From positions 1-64,000 of the forward strand of contig JAHBUZ010000007.1 in NCBI GenBank assembly GCA_019637815.1: a stretch of DNA of 64,000 nucleotides, written 5' to 3'. Shown in pieces: positions 22,225-31,385 of this stretch; the stretch's first letter is position 1, and every line of letters begins with the position of its first letter. The DNA is from Chloroflexota bacterium. GTDB lineage: Bacteria; Chloroflexota; Limnocylindria; Limnocylindrales; CSP1-4. A program made the position numbers and the translations under genes. Under the pieces are notes generated by a model. That model was given only the letters and a program-made list of their open reading frames with translations, was not told where the DNA came from and did not search any database.

Positions 22225-25200
22225 CTAGGGTAGCGTGCCGACGGGCAGCATGTCAGCCTGTGCAGCACCGTTCGCGTCGTCCAGTGTCACCACCAGCCAG
22301 CCCTTGTGGCCACGGTTCGGCCGATAGGTATCGGCGTTCACCTTGAGGGGCACGGTGGCGACCTTGTCGGCCTTGAGCGGCTTGAAGAAGCCGTTCGAGA
22401 TGGGGTGCTTCCAGGCATCGAAGCGGGCCCAGTCGCTCGCGCCCGCGGCGGCGTTGCCGGTCGTCATCTCGTCGAAGGCGACGGTGTCGCCCTCGGTCAC
22501 GGCATCCACGACGTAGTCGAAGTGCGTCCGTCCGTTCTTCCTGAGCCCGAAGTCGCTCGCCAGGGCGGGCACCAACATGGTGCTGCCGTTGGCCGGCGCG
22601 ACCGCGAAGAACCCGTCGATGAGGTCGAACGTGTCGTAGTCGAGGATGAGCGCATCGACGATGCCGTTCGCGACGCCGGTGAAGGCCACCCCGTCGTCGA
22701 TGACGAGGATGACGTAGTCGGGATCGGGGTCGGAGTCGACGTCGATGGCGACCTGATAGAGGTTGGCGGCGGCGTTCGACCAGCCGCTCCACGTGTTGAT
22801 GGCGAAGATGAGGCAGCGGTCCGAGCTGTCGGGCGTGCCCGTGCAGACCTCGGCAGGCACCGACGCCACGCCTGCGGCCCGCAGGTCGATGTCGCCGATG
22901 CCGTCCCGACCATCCTGGAGGCCCCACGCGAAGACATCGACGATGCCCTTGTGCAGGCCGCGGTTCCGGAACTTGACGTTCGCGGTGCGGTTGACGCCAC
23001 TCTTGGCGTACTTGGTCTGTGAGCCGTCCACCTTGCGGATGTCGGAGCGGCCCTGCGGCGCGACGAGCCACGGCACGCGCAGGGGATAGATGCCAGCGCC
23101 GCTGGTGCGCGGCGTGGCCACGATCGCACCGGCTACCGTGGTGAGCGGCGTGTACAGCGCACCCACCGCGTCCACGGCCAGGCGAGGCTCATGGTTGGCT
23201 GCCGCGGCCGGCAGGCTCGCGACGGCGCTCGCGGCGAGCGACACGGTCACGTTGACGCGGATGCGGCCCTTCGCCGGTACCGTGACCGACCGCGGGCTGA
23301 TGGCGACCTTGACGTTGCGTGTCTTGCCCGCGAACCGGTTCGAGAGGTCATAGCGGACGGCCTTCGATGAGGTGTTCCGCAGCGTGATGGCCAGCGTTCG
23401 CGAGAACGCCTTTGAGGAGCCGGCGCGCTTCCGGGCCGCCTGCGCTCCGAACGAGAGGCTCGACGCGCCGGGCTCGGTGTAGGCGAACACCTTGGTGTCC
23501 ACGGCCCGACGGGGCTGGACGACACCGGCGCCGGAGACCCGCACGTCATACGGAGCGACCCTGCCGCTCGCAGCGGTGCCCACGATGGCCGCCTTGATGT
23601 CCCGGGGCGCCCAGTTGGGATGCGCCTGCTTGACGAGCGCCGCGACACCGGCGACCGCCGGCGAGGCCATCGAGGTGCCCGAGAGCACCTTGCCGCCCCG
23701 CGCCGTCCCGCCGTCCGCGGAGAACACCGACACGCCGGGTGCCGCGACGTCCGGCTTGATCGCCGAGTCGCCGCGTCGAGGCCCCGCGGACGTGAAGTCC
23801 GCCGCGCCGCGATACCCCTCGTTGGCGATGGTGCCGGCCTTCCTGATGGTGATGACCTTGTTGCGGTCCGTGTTCAGCCGTGATCGGGCGCTGGAACGGA
23901 CCCCGATGAACGGGATGCTCACGCCCGGGATCGCGTTCTCGTAGGGCGGCAGCGAGTTGTCCGTGTTGATCATGATCACGGCCGCTGCGCCACGCTTCTG
24001 GCCCTGGACGGCACGGTCGGTGCGCGCACAGATGCCCCGACCCACGACCGCGATCTGGCCCGCCTGGAAACCGTTGTACGAGTAGTCCTGGGGGAAGCAG
24101 CCGAGGCTCTCGTCACCCTTGCCCGTCAGTGGGTCGACCGACGTGCTCGGGTTGTCCCGGAACACCTTGAGCCTGCCGTTCGCGGGCAACGGCCCGCCGT
24201 TGGCGTTGATGGCCTGGATGTCCGAGCCGGTGGCCATGTCCAGCCTGGCACCCGGGAAGCTCGCGACCGCGTCCATGGCAGCGACCGAGATGGCCCGCGT
24301 CGCCGAGGCAGGGCTGCCCGTCATGTACGCGGACGAACCCGCGTTGCCGGAGGACGCGACGACCGTGACACCCGCCCGCACGGCGTTGTCCGTGGCCACC
24401 GCATCGAGCGTGCCCGGGTCACCGAAGTCGGAGCCGAGCGACATGTTGATGATGTCCGCGCCATCCCGGACGGCCCGCTCGATGGCGTCCACCACGAGAT
24501 ACGTGCCGCCCGCGCAGCCGAACACGCGATACGCGAGCAGCTTCGCCTCCGGCGCCACGCCGGGGCCCACCCGGAAGTCCACCTTGTCGAGCGTGGCGGA
24601 GCCATACGAGCCCTTGTAGGCGGTGCCATCGGCCCGGACCCCGAAGCCTGCCGCGGTGGCTGCCACATGGGTGCCGTGCTGGACCGTCTCGGCGTCCTTC
24701 GCCTTGCAGTCGAGCGGATCCGGATCTGGCTTGGGCGTGAGGTTCGTATAGGCGTCATAGGCGTCACCCACGAAGTCCCAGCCGCCCACGACCTTGGATG
24801 TCGGGAACGTGCTCGCGGAGATCGTCCTGCCGTTGTCCGCCTGCCACGCGGCGGAGCCCTTGCCGGCGAACGTGGCGTGGTAGTAGTTGATGCCGCTGTC
24901 GATGATGGCGATCTTGACGCCCTTGCCCGTCCGGCCGGTCTGGCCCCAGGTCCGGTCAGCGCCGATGTAGGGCACCGTCGTGGCGTTGCTGGGCACGTGC
25001 CGGGGCACCGCGAGGACGGCCTTGACGTTCGGCAGCCGCTCGATGCGTGGCACGCGGTTCGCGCGCACGCGCACACGGAAACCATTGAACACGTCCGTGT
25101 ACGACGCCTGGACGTTCGCACCGAGCGCGCGCAGCCGGGCAGCCGTAGCGCGCTGCTTCGTGACCAGGCTCTGCCGGGCGCTGCGGACCGCGGCCGGGGA

Positions 25201-25461
25201 CATGGGCGTGCCCGCCTCCGCGCGCACGCCGCGCTGGACGCCCACGGGCTGGCCCGTGAGCTGGACGGCGACCTCGATCGTGCGGGTGCCGCGCAGGGTC
25301 GCGAGGGCGTCACGGACGCCCGGGGCCCGCCGGTCCACGCGGATCCGCTCGAAGCGCTCGGGGGACGCGGCGAGCGTCGCCCCGGGCATCACGGTGACCA
25401 GCGACAGCGCGACCACGGTCGCCGTCATGAGCACTCGTCGGTCCAACGGGACTCCTTCCAT
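22225..25461 (-). CDS. Secreted subtilisin-family (S8) serine protease with inhibitor-like prodomain and PA insert
   Basis: A 1078-residue exported protease. The start is ATG 25461 behind GGGGAG. A signal peptide covers ~1-31 (VLMTATVVALSLVTVMPGATLA). A prodomain of the I9 type follows (TIEVAVQLTGQP ... QASYTDVFNGFRVRV). The catalytic triad is Asp188 (IAIIDSGIN), His265 (QHGTHVAATAAG) and Ser597 (LSGTSMASPAVAGVAAL), with oxyanion Asn373 (SSGNAG). A protease-associated domain is inserted at ~450-545 (GFQAGQIAVVGRGICARTD). After the protease come an Fn3-like domain (FSRTLAITLRNTSSKAVRYDL) and ~300 residues of beta-rich C-terminal sequence, with no LPxTG or obvious anchor. It should degrade extracellular protein for nutrition. 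Confidence 0.93.
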   Translation of the reverse strand: MEGVPLDRRVLMTATVVALSLVTVMPGATLAASPERFERIRVDRRAPGVRDALATLRGTRTIEVAVQLTGQPVGVQRGVRAEAGTPMSPAAVRSARQSLVTKQRATAARLRALGANVQASYTDVFNGFRVRVRANRVPRIERLPNVKAVLAVPRHVPSNATTVPYIGADRTWGQTGRTGKGVKIAIIDSGINYYHATFAGKGSAAWQADNGRTISASTFPTSKVVGGWDFVGDAYDAYTNLTPKPDPDPLDCKAKDAETVQHGTHVAATAAGFGVRADGTAYKGSYGSATLDKVDFRVGPGVAPEAKLLAYRVFGCAGGTYLVVDAIERAVRDGADIINMSLGSDFGDPGTLDAVATDNAVRAGVTVVASSGNAGSSAYMTGSPASATRAISVAAMDAVASFPGARLDMATGSDIQAINANGGPLPANGRLKVFRDNPSTSVDPLTGKGDESLGCFPQDYSYNGFQAGQIAVVGRGICARTDRAVQGQKRGAAAVIMINTDNSLPPYENAIPGVSIPFIGVRSSARSRLNTDRNKVITIRKAGTIANEGYRGAADFTSAGPRRGDSAIKPDVAAPGVSVFSADGGTARGGKVLSGTSMASPAVAGVAALVKQAHPNWAPRDIKAAIVGTAASGRVAPYDVRVSGAGVVQPRRAVDTKVFAYTEPGASSLSFGAQAARKRAGSSKAFSRTLAITLRNTSSKAVRYDLSNRFAGKTRNVKVAISPRSVTVPAKGRIRVNVTVSLAASAVASLPAAAANHEPRLAVDAVGALYTPLTTVAGAIVATPRTSGAGIYPLRVPWLVAPQGRSDIRKVDGSQTKYAKSGVNRTANVKFRNRGLHKGIVDVFAWGLQDGRDGIGDIDLRAAGVASVPAEVCTGTPDSSDRCLIFAINTWSGWSNAAANLYQVAIDVDSDPDPDYVILVIDDGVAFTGVANGIVDALILDYDTFDLIDGFFAVAPANGSTMLVPALASDFGLRKNGRTHFDYVVDAVTEGDTVAFDEMTTGNAAAGASDWARFDAWKHPISNGFFKPLKADKVATVPLKVNADTYRPNRGHKGWLVVTLDDANGAAQADMLPVGTLP

Positions 25462-25648
25462 CGATCTCCCCGTGCCCTCCGGCATCTCGCACGTGCGGGC
25501 CCACCCGCTGAGCACCTACCCTCGACAGGTGCGCGTGACGTCCTCCCGCTGCCGGCCGGCCGCCTGGGGTGAGCGGCGCGCTGCACAGGGTACCCGAGAC
25601 GTGGTCCCATGGATATGCACCGAACGGGCCATCCCAGCCGGACGCCGG

Positions 25649-25686
25649 GCACACCGGTCGGGCGCCGGCACACCGGTCAGGCGCCG
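25649..25686. repeat. 19-bp direct duplication across the binding-protein stop codon
   Basis: GCACACCGGTCGGGCGCCG and GCACACCGGTCAGGCGCCG follow each other exactly, differing by one base; the differing base creates the TCA (TGA) stop of the minus-strand gene at 25677. A local slippage duplication is the simplest reading. Confidence 0.8.
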
Positions 25687-26870
25687 GGCACCTCGGCGAA
25701 CGCCGTGCGGTAGGCGGCCAGGTAGTCATCCGGGCGGATGCCCGGGCCGGTCAGCGTCATCGAGAGCGCGATCTCGGGTCGGTCGTACAGGTAGCGTCGT
25801 GCCCGATCGCCATGACCGGTATCCATGAGCAGCCGCAGGGCCCGTTCGTTGAACAGCGGCCGACCGTCGCGCAGGAACGACTCGGCGGCCACCTCGGGCG
25901 CGGTGGCCATCTCCAGCCAGGCCGGCACGCGTGCCGCGTTCGGGGCGTCCCGCAGCAGCACCTCCACCTCGATCGAGCCGATGGTGCCCTCCTTGGGCAC
26001 GAACGCGACCAGCTCCGGGCCGGCCGCATCACGGACCAGGTCCGGGGCGCCGAGGGCGGAGATGGCGAGCGCGCACTCGCCCGTGGCCAGGAGGCGGATG
26101 GCGTCGCTGCGCTGCCGGACCACCCGGCGCACGTTGGGCGCCAATCGCGTCAGCCACTCCGTGGCCCGGTCGAGCTCCGCATCGGTCATGGCGAGCGGGT
26201 CACGGGCACCCACCGCGCGAGCGGCGCACAGCACGAGGTCGAGGCGCTGTGCCTCCACCACCACGCTCCGCCGATGACGTGGCTCCAGGAGGACGTCCCA
26301 CGAGGCGGGGGATCGAGCGACCCGACTCGGGTCATAGACCACCTGGAGCGGCGACCAGCTCCACGGGAAGCCCATGAGCCCATCCGGGCCGGCCACGAGA
26401 TCCATCGTCCGGGCGACCGGGAACAGCTCCTCGACCACGTGCGAGGTGCCCAGGTCGAGTGGTGCCACGCGGTCCTCGAGACGGTAGCGGGTGACCCAGC
26501 CACCATCCGCGGTCACCAGGTCGGGGGTGACGCTCCCGTCCACGACCGCGGCATGCGCGGCCGCATCGTCCACGAGGGGCGTGACACGGACCGCGATGCC
26601 GTGCTCCGCGGCGATGGCCACGATGACGCCCGGGTCCCAGTGGTCGGGCGCGGTCAGCAGCCGCAACTCGCCGGGCTGTGGCCGCGGCGTGGGTGCCGCG
26701 CTCGCCAACGCCGGCTCCTCCGGCCCGGCGGTGACCGACGTCGTCCGGTCCGGTGTCGCGCTGGGGCCCGCACCAGAGGACTGCGCGAAGGCACGCGTCC
26801 CGTGTGCCAGCCCTGCCACCAGGGCGCCCAGGCCCGCCTGGAGGACCGCGCGTCGTCCGAGCGGTCGCAT
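25677..26870 (-). CDS. Tat-exported solute-binding protein (spermidine/putrescine PotD-like)
   Basis: A ~397-residue type II periplasmic-binding protein. The N-terminus LGRRAVLQAGLGALVAGLAHG is a Tat signal (RRAVLQ). A Thr/Pro/Ala-rich linker follows, then the fold: ELRLLTAPDHWDPGVIVAIAAEHGIAV, PDLVTADGGWVTRYRLED, the cross-over LMGFPWSWSPLQVVYDP, and the late FNERALRLLMDTG. LLTA..W...I...FEKEHGI with VTADG..V matches the polyamine/iron binding-protein group. No permease or ATPase is nearby, so it may serve a distant transporter. The ATG at 26870 has GGGGAG at 9 nt; the ATG nine bases earlier is too close to that site. Confidence 0.75.
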   Translation of the reverse strand: MRPLGRRAVLQAGLGALVAGLAHGTRAFAQSSGAGPSATPDRTTSVTAGPEEPALASAAPTPRPQPGELRLLTAPDHWDPGVIVAIAAEHGIAVRVTPLVDDAAAHAAVVDGSVTPDLVTADGGWVTRYRLEDRVAPLDLGTSHVVEELFPVARTMDLVAGPDGLMGFPWSWSPLQVVYDPSRVARSPASWDVLLEPRHRRSVVVEAQRLDLVLCAARAVGARDPLAMTDAELDRATEWLTRLAPNVRRVVRQRSDAIRLLATGECALAISALGAPDLVRDAAGPELVAFVPKEGTIGSIEVEVLLRDAPNAARVPAWLEMATAPEVAAESFLRDGRPLFNERALRLLMDTGHGDRARRYLYDRPEIALSMTLTGPGIRPDDYLAAYRTAFAEVPGA

Positions 26871-26923
26871 CGCCGCCATCTCCCCGGTCCGCTCCTCGTG
26901 CTCCTCGACCGACCTCCCGTCCC

Positions 26924-27946
26924 TCACAGCCAGCCGCGCCGCCGCAGGAACCCCAGCGTCCCCACGATCGTCGCCAGCATGATGAGCGACAGGATCCAGA
27001 AGTTCGCCGGATCGTCCGGATCGCCGCCCACCACCGGCAGCAGCACGTTCATGCCGTAGATGCTGGCGATGAGCGTCGCGGGCAGCATCAGCACCGTGAC
27101 CGCGTTCAGCACCTTGATGGCGTCGTTCAGACGGTGGGACAGCACCGATTCGTTCGTCGCCTCCAGCGACTCGATGACCTCCTTGTGGTTCTCGAGGATG
27201 TCCCAGATGCGCTCGGCCGCGTCGGAGATGTCATCGAAGTAGATCTCCATGTCCTCGGCGAGATAGCGCTGCTTCGTCTTCTCCAGATCGCCCAGCACTG
27301 CCCGCTGTGGTCGCACGATGCGCCGGAACGTGATGATCTCCTGCTTCAGGTCGTTGATGTCGCGGACGATCTCGGCCGTCCGCTGCTCCTCGAGGATGTC
27401 GTCTTCCAGCTGGTCCAGCTTGAGGCCCATCTTGCGGAGCATCGGGAACGATGCGTCCACGCACGCATCCACGACGCGGTACAGGACGTAGCCGGCGCCC
27501 TTCGAGAACAGCTGGGTGCGCAGCTCCTCGCGATCGGTCACCCGCTCGAACAGCGCCTCGAGGGGCGGCAGCTCGGCGCTCGGCAGCGTGACCAGGTAGC
27601 CCTGGCCCACGAACAGGTCGAGCTCCACCGAGACCATCCGCTGACGCGTCTTCTCGTAGACCGGGAACTGCATCACCAGGAACAGGTAGTCGTCGTAGCG
27701 ATCGAGCTTGGGTCGCTGGTTCCGCGAGAACACGTCCTCGAGGTCCAGGGCATGGAACCCGAAGGTCGCCTGGAGCCACTCGCCGTCCGCGCTCGCGGGC
27801 CGCGGGATGTGGATCCAGCGGAGCCCCTCCCCCTCGATCTCGTCGCGCCGCGCGACCGGGCTCACCGGCTGCTGGGCAGGGGCACGCGTCGACCGCAACC
27901 GGACCGGTCGCGGCAGCCTGGGTCGGGAGAGCGGCAGCTCGGGCAC
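26924..27946 (-). CDS. corA: CorA-family magnesium/cobalt transporter
   Basis: A 340-residue CorA. The cytosolic alpha/beta funnel includes RWIHIPRPASADGEWLQATFGFHALDLEDVF (in part: FHALDLEDVF), SRNQRPKLDRYDDYLFLVM and VSVELDLFVGQGYLVTLP. The long stalk helix is ERIWDILENHKEVIESLE, and two C-terminal spans flank the GMN selectivity motif (ASIYGMNVLLP). The tail ends LRRRGWL. The open frame continues to 28327, through the promoter of the divergent UspA gene; the GTG at 27946, preceded by GGGAG, gives the normal family length. It mediates Mg2+ influx as a pentamer. It forms a divergent pair with the universal stress gene. Confidence 0.92.
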   Translation of the reverse strand: MPELPLSRPRLPRPVRLRSTRAPAQQPVSPVARRDEIEGEGLRWIHIPRPASADGEWLQATFGFHALDLEDVFSRNQRPKLDRYDDYLFLVMQFPVYEKTRQRMVSVELDLFVGQGYLVTLPSAELPPLEALFERVTDREELRTQLFSKGAGYVLYRVVDACVDASFPMLRKMGLKLDQLEDDILEEQRTAEIVRDINDLKQEIITFRRIVRPQRAVLGDLEKTKQRYLAEDMEIYFDDISDAAERIWDILENHKEVIESLEATNESVLSHRLNDAIKVLNAVTVLMLPATLIASIYGMNVLLPVVGGDPDDPANFWILSLIMLATIVGTLGFLRRRGWL

Positions 27947-28137
27947 GTTCCGGATGGTCTCCCAGCACGATCGACGGCACGTCTCCGGCGAGCCATCCCG
28001 GTGTCCGGGGAGCAGCCCGCCCGCAGCGCGATGGTAGTCTGCCGCGCAGCATCCGACACTCCGGACGAGCGGGCCGTGGCGTGGCAGGATGGTGGGCCTT
28101 CCCGCCCGGCAGCCCGGATGGGAGGAGAGAGGCAGGG

Positions 28138-28614
28138 ATGGCACGCTTCGGCACGATCCTGGTGGCCACGGACGGCAGCGACGACAGCGACGCCGCCGTG
28201 GAGGCGGCCCTGGATCTGGCGCATGACACGAACGGACGACTCCTGGTGCTGTCGGTGGTCCCGGAGGGCTCCTCGGACGAGGACGAGGACGAGACGGATG
28301 CGACGGGGGATGACGACCCTCCCTCACGCGAGGACGACGAGGACGTCGTCCAGGCGAGCGATCTGACCAACGACGTGGTCGACCACGCCGTGGAATGGGG
28401 GCTGGAGGCGCTGCCGCTGGTCTGGGAGGGCGAGCCCGCGGACGCGATCCTGGCCGCGGCCACGTCCGAGGGGGCGGACATCATCGTCATCGGCAGCAGC
28501 GGCCGGACCGGCGTGGGCCGGATGCTCCTGGGGAGCGTCTCGGACGATGTGATCCGACGCTCGTCCGTGCCCGTCATGGTGGTCCGCGCGAAGGACCGCG
28601 AACGGGACGACTGA
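28138..28614 (+). CDS. Universal stress protein (UspA family) with acidic insert
   Basis: A 158-residue single-domain Usp. The N-terminal strand GTILVATDGSDDSDAAV and the nucleotide-binding stretch IIVIGSSGRTGVGRMLLGSVSDDVIRRSSVPVMVV carry the G-2x-G-9x-G-S motif of ATP-binding Usps. Between beta-2 and the next helix is an unusual acidic run of about 35 residues (SSDEDEDETDATGDDDPPS), absent from typical family members. ATG follows GGGAGGAGAG. A possible -10, TAGTCT, lies ~100 nt upstream. It is divergent from corA. Usps bind ATP and help survival under stress; no specific partner is evident. Confidence 0.9.
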   Translation: MARFGTILVATDGSDDSDAAVEAALDLAHDTNGRLLVLSVVPEGSSDEDEDETDATGDDDPPSREDDEDVVQASDLTNDVVDHAVEWGLEALPLVWEGEPADAILAAATSEGADIIVIGSSGRTGVGRMLLGSVSDDVIRRSSVPVMVVRAKDRERDD

Positions 28615-28656
28615 CCGCGGCGACCGGGCCCGGAGGCGATCGCCTCGCGTCAGGCC

Positions 28657-29865
28657 CTACAGCGGGGGCAGCTCCGCTGCCGATGTCGTGGCCGGTCGTC
28701 GGCTGCGCGCCGCATCGCGGACCTGGGGTGCCAGCAGCACCATCAGGTAGCCCATGAGCATCGGGATGATGAACGCCGCCTGGAGTCCCACGGAGCCCGC
28801 CGCGAGGCCGATGACCATGGGTCCCACGACCGATCCCAGGTAGGCCATGGTCACCACCCAGCCCACGATCGTGGCAGACCCGCGCTGGGCACCCGCTGCG
28901 CTGAGCGCGGTGGGGAACGCGGGACCGGCCGCGAAGCCCATCACCAGGTAGACCACGAAGCCGATCTCCGGCTCCGGGAACAGGATGATGAGCATCAGGC
29001 CGACACCCAGCGCAAGACCGGAGACCTGCACCAGTCGCACGGGTCCCGTGATGAGCACCAGCCGGTCACCCACGAGCCGGGACACGAACATGCCGACCGC
29101 GTTCGCGAGATACGCGATGGTCGCGACCTCCACGGCGGCACCGCCCACGTCCGTCAGGTAGATCTGTCCCCAGTCCATGACCGCACCCTCGGCGACGAAC
29201 GAGCCGAAGCCGATGAGCCCGAGCATGAGCGTGGGCAGGAGCATCACCCGCCAGTCCACGCGCTCGGTCCCCGCGGCGACCCCGGGCATGGGAGCCAGCG
29301 GTACCAGGCGGGCCAGCACCAGCGGCGCTGCGACGGCACCGGCGAGCCCCACCGCGGCCAGGTGGCCGCCGGGCCCCACGGCGGCCGACACCGCCAGGAA
29401 GCCGAGCGCTGCGGAGATGAGGAAGCCGCCGCTCCACGCACCGTGCAGACCCGACAGGATCGGACGGGCCATGCGCTGCTCGAGCCCGACACCGTACGAG
29501 TTCATGGCGACATCCATGGCGCCGCTCAGCAGCCCCAGCCAGATGAGTGGCAGGGTGAGCGCCCAGAACCCATCCGCGAGACCGACGGGGATCACCGACA
29601 GGCACAGGACGGGGATCCCGATGCGCAGGACCTGGCTGTCCCCGAAGCGGGTGACGGCCCGACCACCGACACGCGTGCCGATGAGCAGGCTCAGCGCATA
29701 GGCGCCGAGGGCGACACCGAGGGCCGGCGCATCGAGGCCGGTCTGGTCGCGGATGGCCGGCATCCGTGCCCCGATGCTGGTCGTGACCAACGCGTGGAGC
29801 AGGAAGGCGCCGACGATGGGCCCTCGTCCGGGCAGGCGCTCGATGGACGGGCTGCCTCCCGGCAT
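28657..29865 (-). CDS. MFS transporter (YbjJ-like)
   Basis: A 402-residue major-facilitator protein with 12 predicted spans. The first half carries GAYALSLLIGTRVGGRAVTRFGDSQV (the loop 2-3 'GxxxDRxG'-type motif is degenerate), LLSGAMDVAMNSYGVGLE and ILSGLHGAWSGGFLISA, the latter two strongly resembling the YbjJ/FucP-like branch (DVAMN and LHG.WS). In the second half FVAEGAVMDWGQIYL is also typical of YbjJ. The YbjJ group is annotated as inner-membrane sugar or drug-like transporters without firm substrates. ATG has GAGGAGGTGAC just upstream. It lies 81 nt behind the riboswitch-controlled MFS gene and could share its message. Confidence 0.88.
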   Translation of the reverse strand: MPGGSPSIERLPGRGPIVGAFLLHALVTTSIGARMPAIRDQTGLDAPALGVALGAYALSLLIGTRVGGRAVTRFGDSQVLRIGIPVLCLSVIPVGLADGFWALTLPLIWLGLLSGAMDVAMNSYGVGLEQRMARPILSGLHGAWSGGFLISAALGFLAVSAAVGPGGHLAAVGLAGAVAAPLVLARLVPLAPMPGVAAGTERVDWRVMLLPTLMLGLIGFGSFVAEGAVMDWGQIYLTDVGGAAVEVATIAYLANAVGMFVSRLVGDRLVLITGPVRLVQVSGLALGVGLMLIILFPEPEIGFVVYLVMGFAAGPAFPTALSAAGAQRGSATIVGWVVTMAYLGSVVGPMVIGLAAGSVGLQAAFIIPMLMGYLMVLLAPQVRDAARSRRPATTSAAELPPL

Positions 29866-29881
29866 GTCACCTCCTCGGGAT

Positions 29882-29902
29882 GACCCCGCCGGCTGCGGGG
29901 TC
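29882..29902 (-). other. Stem-loop between the two MFS genes
   Basis: GACCCCGC-CGGCT-GCGGGGTC forms an 8-bp perfect stem 17 nt upstream of the second MFS start. There is no T-run, so it may be a processing or attenuation hairpin rather than a terminator. Confidence 0.4.
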
Positions 29903-29946
29903 GGTGGCGATGCCCGGGCGTCCGGCCGTGGGCAGGCGGTTCGAGA

Positions 29947-31254
29947 CTACAGGCTCGTGACGACGCCTGCGACGAGGGCGCGAGCGCGCCGGACGCCCCG
30001 ACCGATGCCCAGCGAGAGGAACGGTGCCGGGACCAGCTCGCTCCACGGCCGCGGCACGCCCGCCTGGCTGAGTCGGATGTACATGAGGGCACCGATGCCG
30101 GTCGCGGCTGCGCACAGCACGAGCGCACCGGTCAGGCTGAGGATCCCGCTCTGGACCGCGATGCTGGCCACGAACGGCGCGAACATGCCGCGCGCACCGG
30201 TCAGCGCGTTGAGCCCGGACACCGCCGCGGCCCGGTCCTCCTGGGGCACCTCCTCGGCGATGACCGAGACCAGGCCCATGTCCGTGGCGGCATTGGCGAT
30301 GCCCACGATGATCGAGGCAGCCATCAGGAACCCGACGGCCGGCGCGAAGGTGTAGATGACGATGGACACGAGACCCATGGCGCTGCCGATGCGCATGATG
30401 GGGATGGAGCCGCGGCGGTCGGCCATGGAGCCCCAGAAGACACACGAGAGGGTCGTGGCCACGGCGCCCAGGATGCCCAGCAGGCCGATCTCCGCCATCG
30501 ACAGCTGGAGCCGGTCGACCTGGACGAGCGCGTACAGCGGACCCGCGGCGATGAGACCGCCGCCGTAGAACGCCTGCGCCGCAGCGACCTGGCGCAGCAC
30601 CGGTCGGCTCCGGAAGACCGCCCACGACTCGCGAGCGGAGGGTCGTGGCGCATCCTCCTCGAGCGGCACCTCGATGCGCTTCGATGACAGCGCGAGCACC
30701 GCGCCCACGGCGCCCGCGAAGGCGACCACGAGCATGCCCCCGACCTGGTCGGCGAGGATGCCACCGACGAGCACCGCGGCACCCGCGGCTGCCGCCTTGC
30801 CCGTGCTCACGATGCCGATGAGTCGACCGCGCTCGGACGTCGGGTACATGGCGCCCCACATCCGCTGCTGGAGCGGGCTGGAGAAGGCGAGCGAGATCCA
30901 GTAGCCCGTGGCGAGGGCCGCCATCACGACCGGGATGGGCATCAGGAACATGCCCACGAGCAGGAGCGCGCCGGTGGCCCGGAAGATGGTCATGCCACGC
31001 GGCGTCCGGGGACCGAACCGACCCGCGAACAGGCCGAGCAGGTTGGCCATGAAGGGTGCGGCCGCGAGCAGCGCGATGCCGACCGGGTCCAGCCCTGCGT
31101 GACGGGCGACCCCGGGCAGCAGCGACAGGACCACGGACGCCGTGATGCCCACGCCGACCAGGGAGATGAGATCGAGCAGCACGTTGCGCCGCAGCGCCTG
31201 CGATCCCGGAAGGGCCGTTGCCGACCCGATGATGCCCACCACGAACCTCGACAC
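29947..31254 (-). CDS. MFS transporter under a c-di-AMP riboswitch
   Basis: A 435-residue MFS permease with 12 spans. Landmarks are NVLLDLISLVGVGITASVVLSLLP, PFMANLLGLFAGRFGPRTPRG, a mid-loop with many charges (SKRIEVPLEEDAPRPSARES), and the second-half motif GSMADRRGSIPIMRIG, a good copy of the MFS loop 8-9 signature. QQRMWGAMYPTSERGRLIGIVSTGK is another conserved loop. The substrate is not evident. The GTG start lies 13 nt after the end of the riboswitch, with only a weak AGACGGA ribosome site, as expected if RNA folding gates initiation. C-di-AMP riboswitches usually control osmolyte or K+ transport and wall enzymes, so an osmolyte or cell-envelope-related cargo is a reasonable guess. Confidence 0.88.
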   Translation of the reverse strand: MSRFVVGIIGSATALPGSQALRRNVLLDLISLVGVGITASVVLSLLPGVARHAGLDPVGIALLAAAPFMANLLGLFAGRFGPRTPRGMTIFRATGALLLVGMFLMPIPVVMAALATGYWISLAFSSPLQQRMWGAMYPTSERGRLIGIVSTGKAAAAGAAVLVGGILADQVGGMLVVAFAGAVGAVLALSSKRIEVPLEEDAPRPSARESWAVFRSRPVLRQVAAAQAFYGGGLIAAGPLYALVQVDRLQLSMAEIGLLGILGAVATTLSCVFWGSMADRRGSIPIMRIGSAMGLVSIVIYTFAPAVGFLMAASIIVGIANAATDMGLVSVIAEEVPQEDRAAAVSGLNALTGARGMFAPFVASIAVQSGILSLTGALVLCAAATGIGALMYIRLSQAGVPRPWSELVPAPFLSLGIGRGVRRARALVAGVVTSL

Positions 31255-31266
31255 GAGTCCGTCTTG

Positions 31267-31378
31267 GGCCTGCGAGGTCAGCTGTCGGGCTGGGCTGTAC
31301 GGAAACTAGCCCTCGCGGACTGCCCGCGATTCGCCCCAATGAGGGTGGGTCCCCCGTCCTCCCGAAGGAGGTTCGGCC
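31267..31378 (-). ncRNA. Cyclic-di-AMP riboswitch (ydaO/yuaA class)
   Basis: Read on the minus strand the leader aligns block by block with the known ydaO fold. It has GCCGAAC, a CCTCC-TTCG-GGAGG hairpin with a UUCG loop, ACGGGGGACCCACC, the conserved TTGGGGCGAATC, a GCGGGCAGTCCGC hairpin, GAGGGC...GCCC, and CCCGACAGCTGACCTCGCAGGC at the 3' end (CCGACAGCTgACCTCG is the most conserved string of the class). The ends pair as GGCC (31378-31375) with GGCC (31270-31267). These are the elements that form the two c-di-AMP pockets. It lies in the 5' leader of the MFS gene at 31254. Ligand binding normally lowers expression. Confidence 0.94.
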
Positions 31379-31385
31379 AGACCCG

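Noticed and set aside
28633..28646. GAGGCGATCGCCTC perfect palindrome as an operator or origin element
   Set aside because: It lies between converging genes and next to another GC-rich palindrome. It is more likely part of a weak terminator or chance at this GC content; no other copy was noticed.
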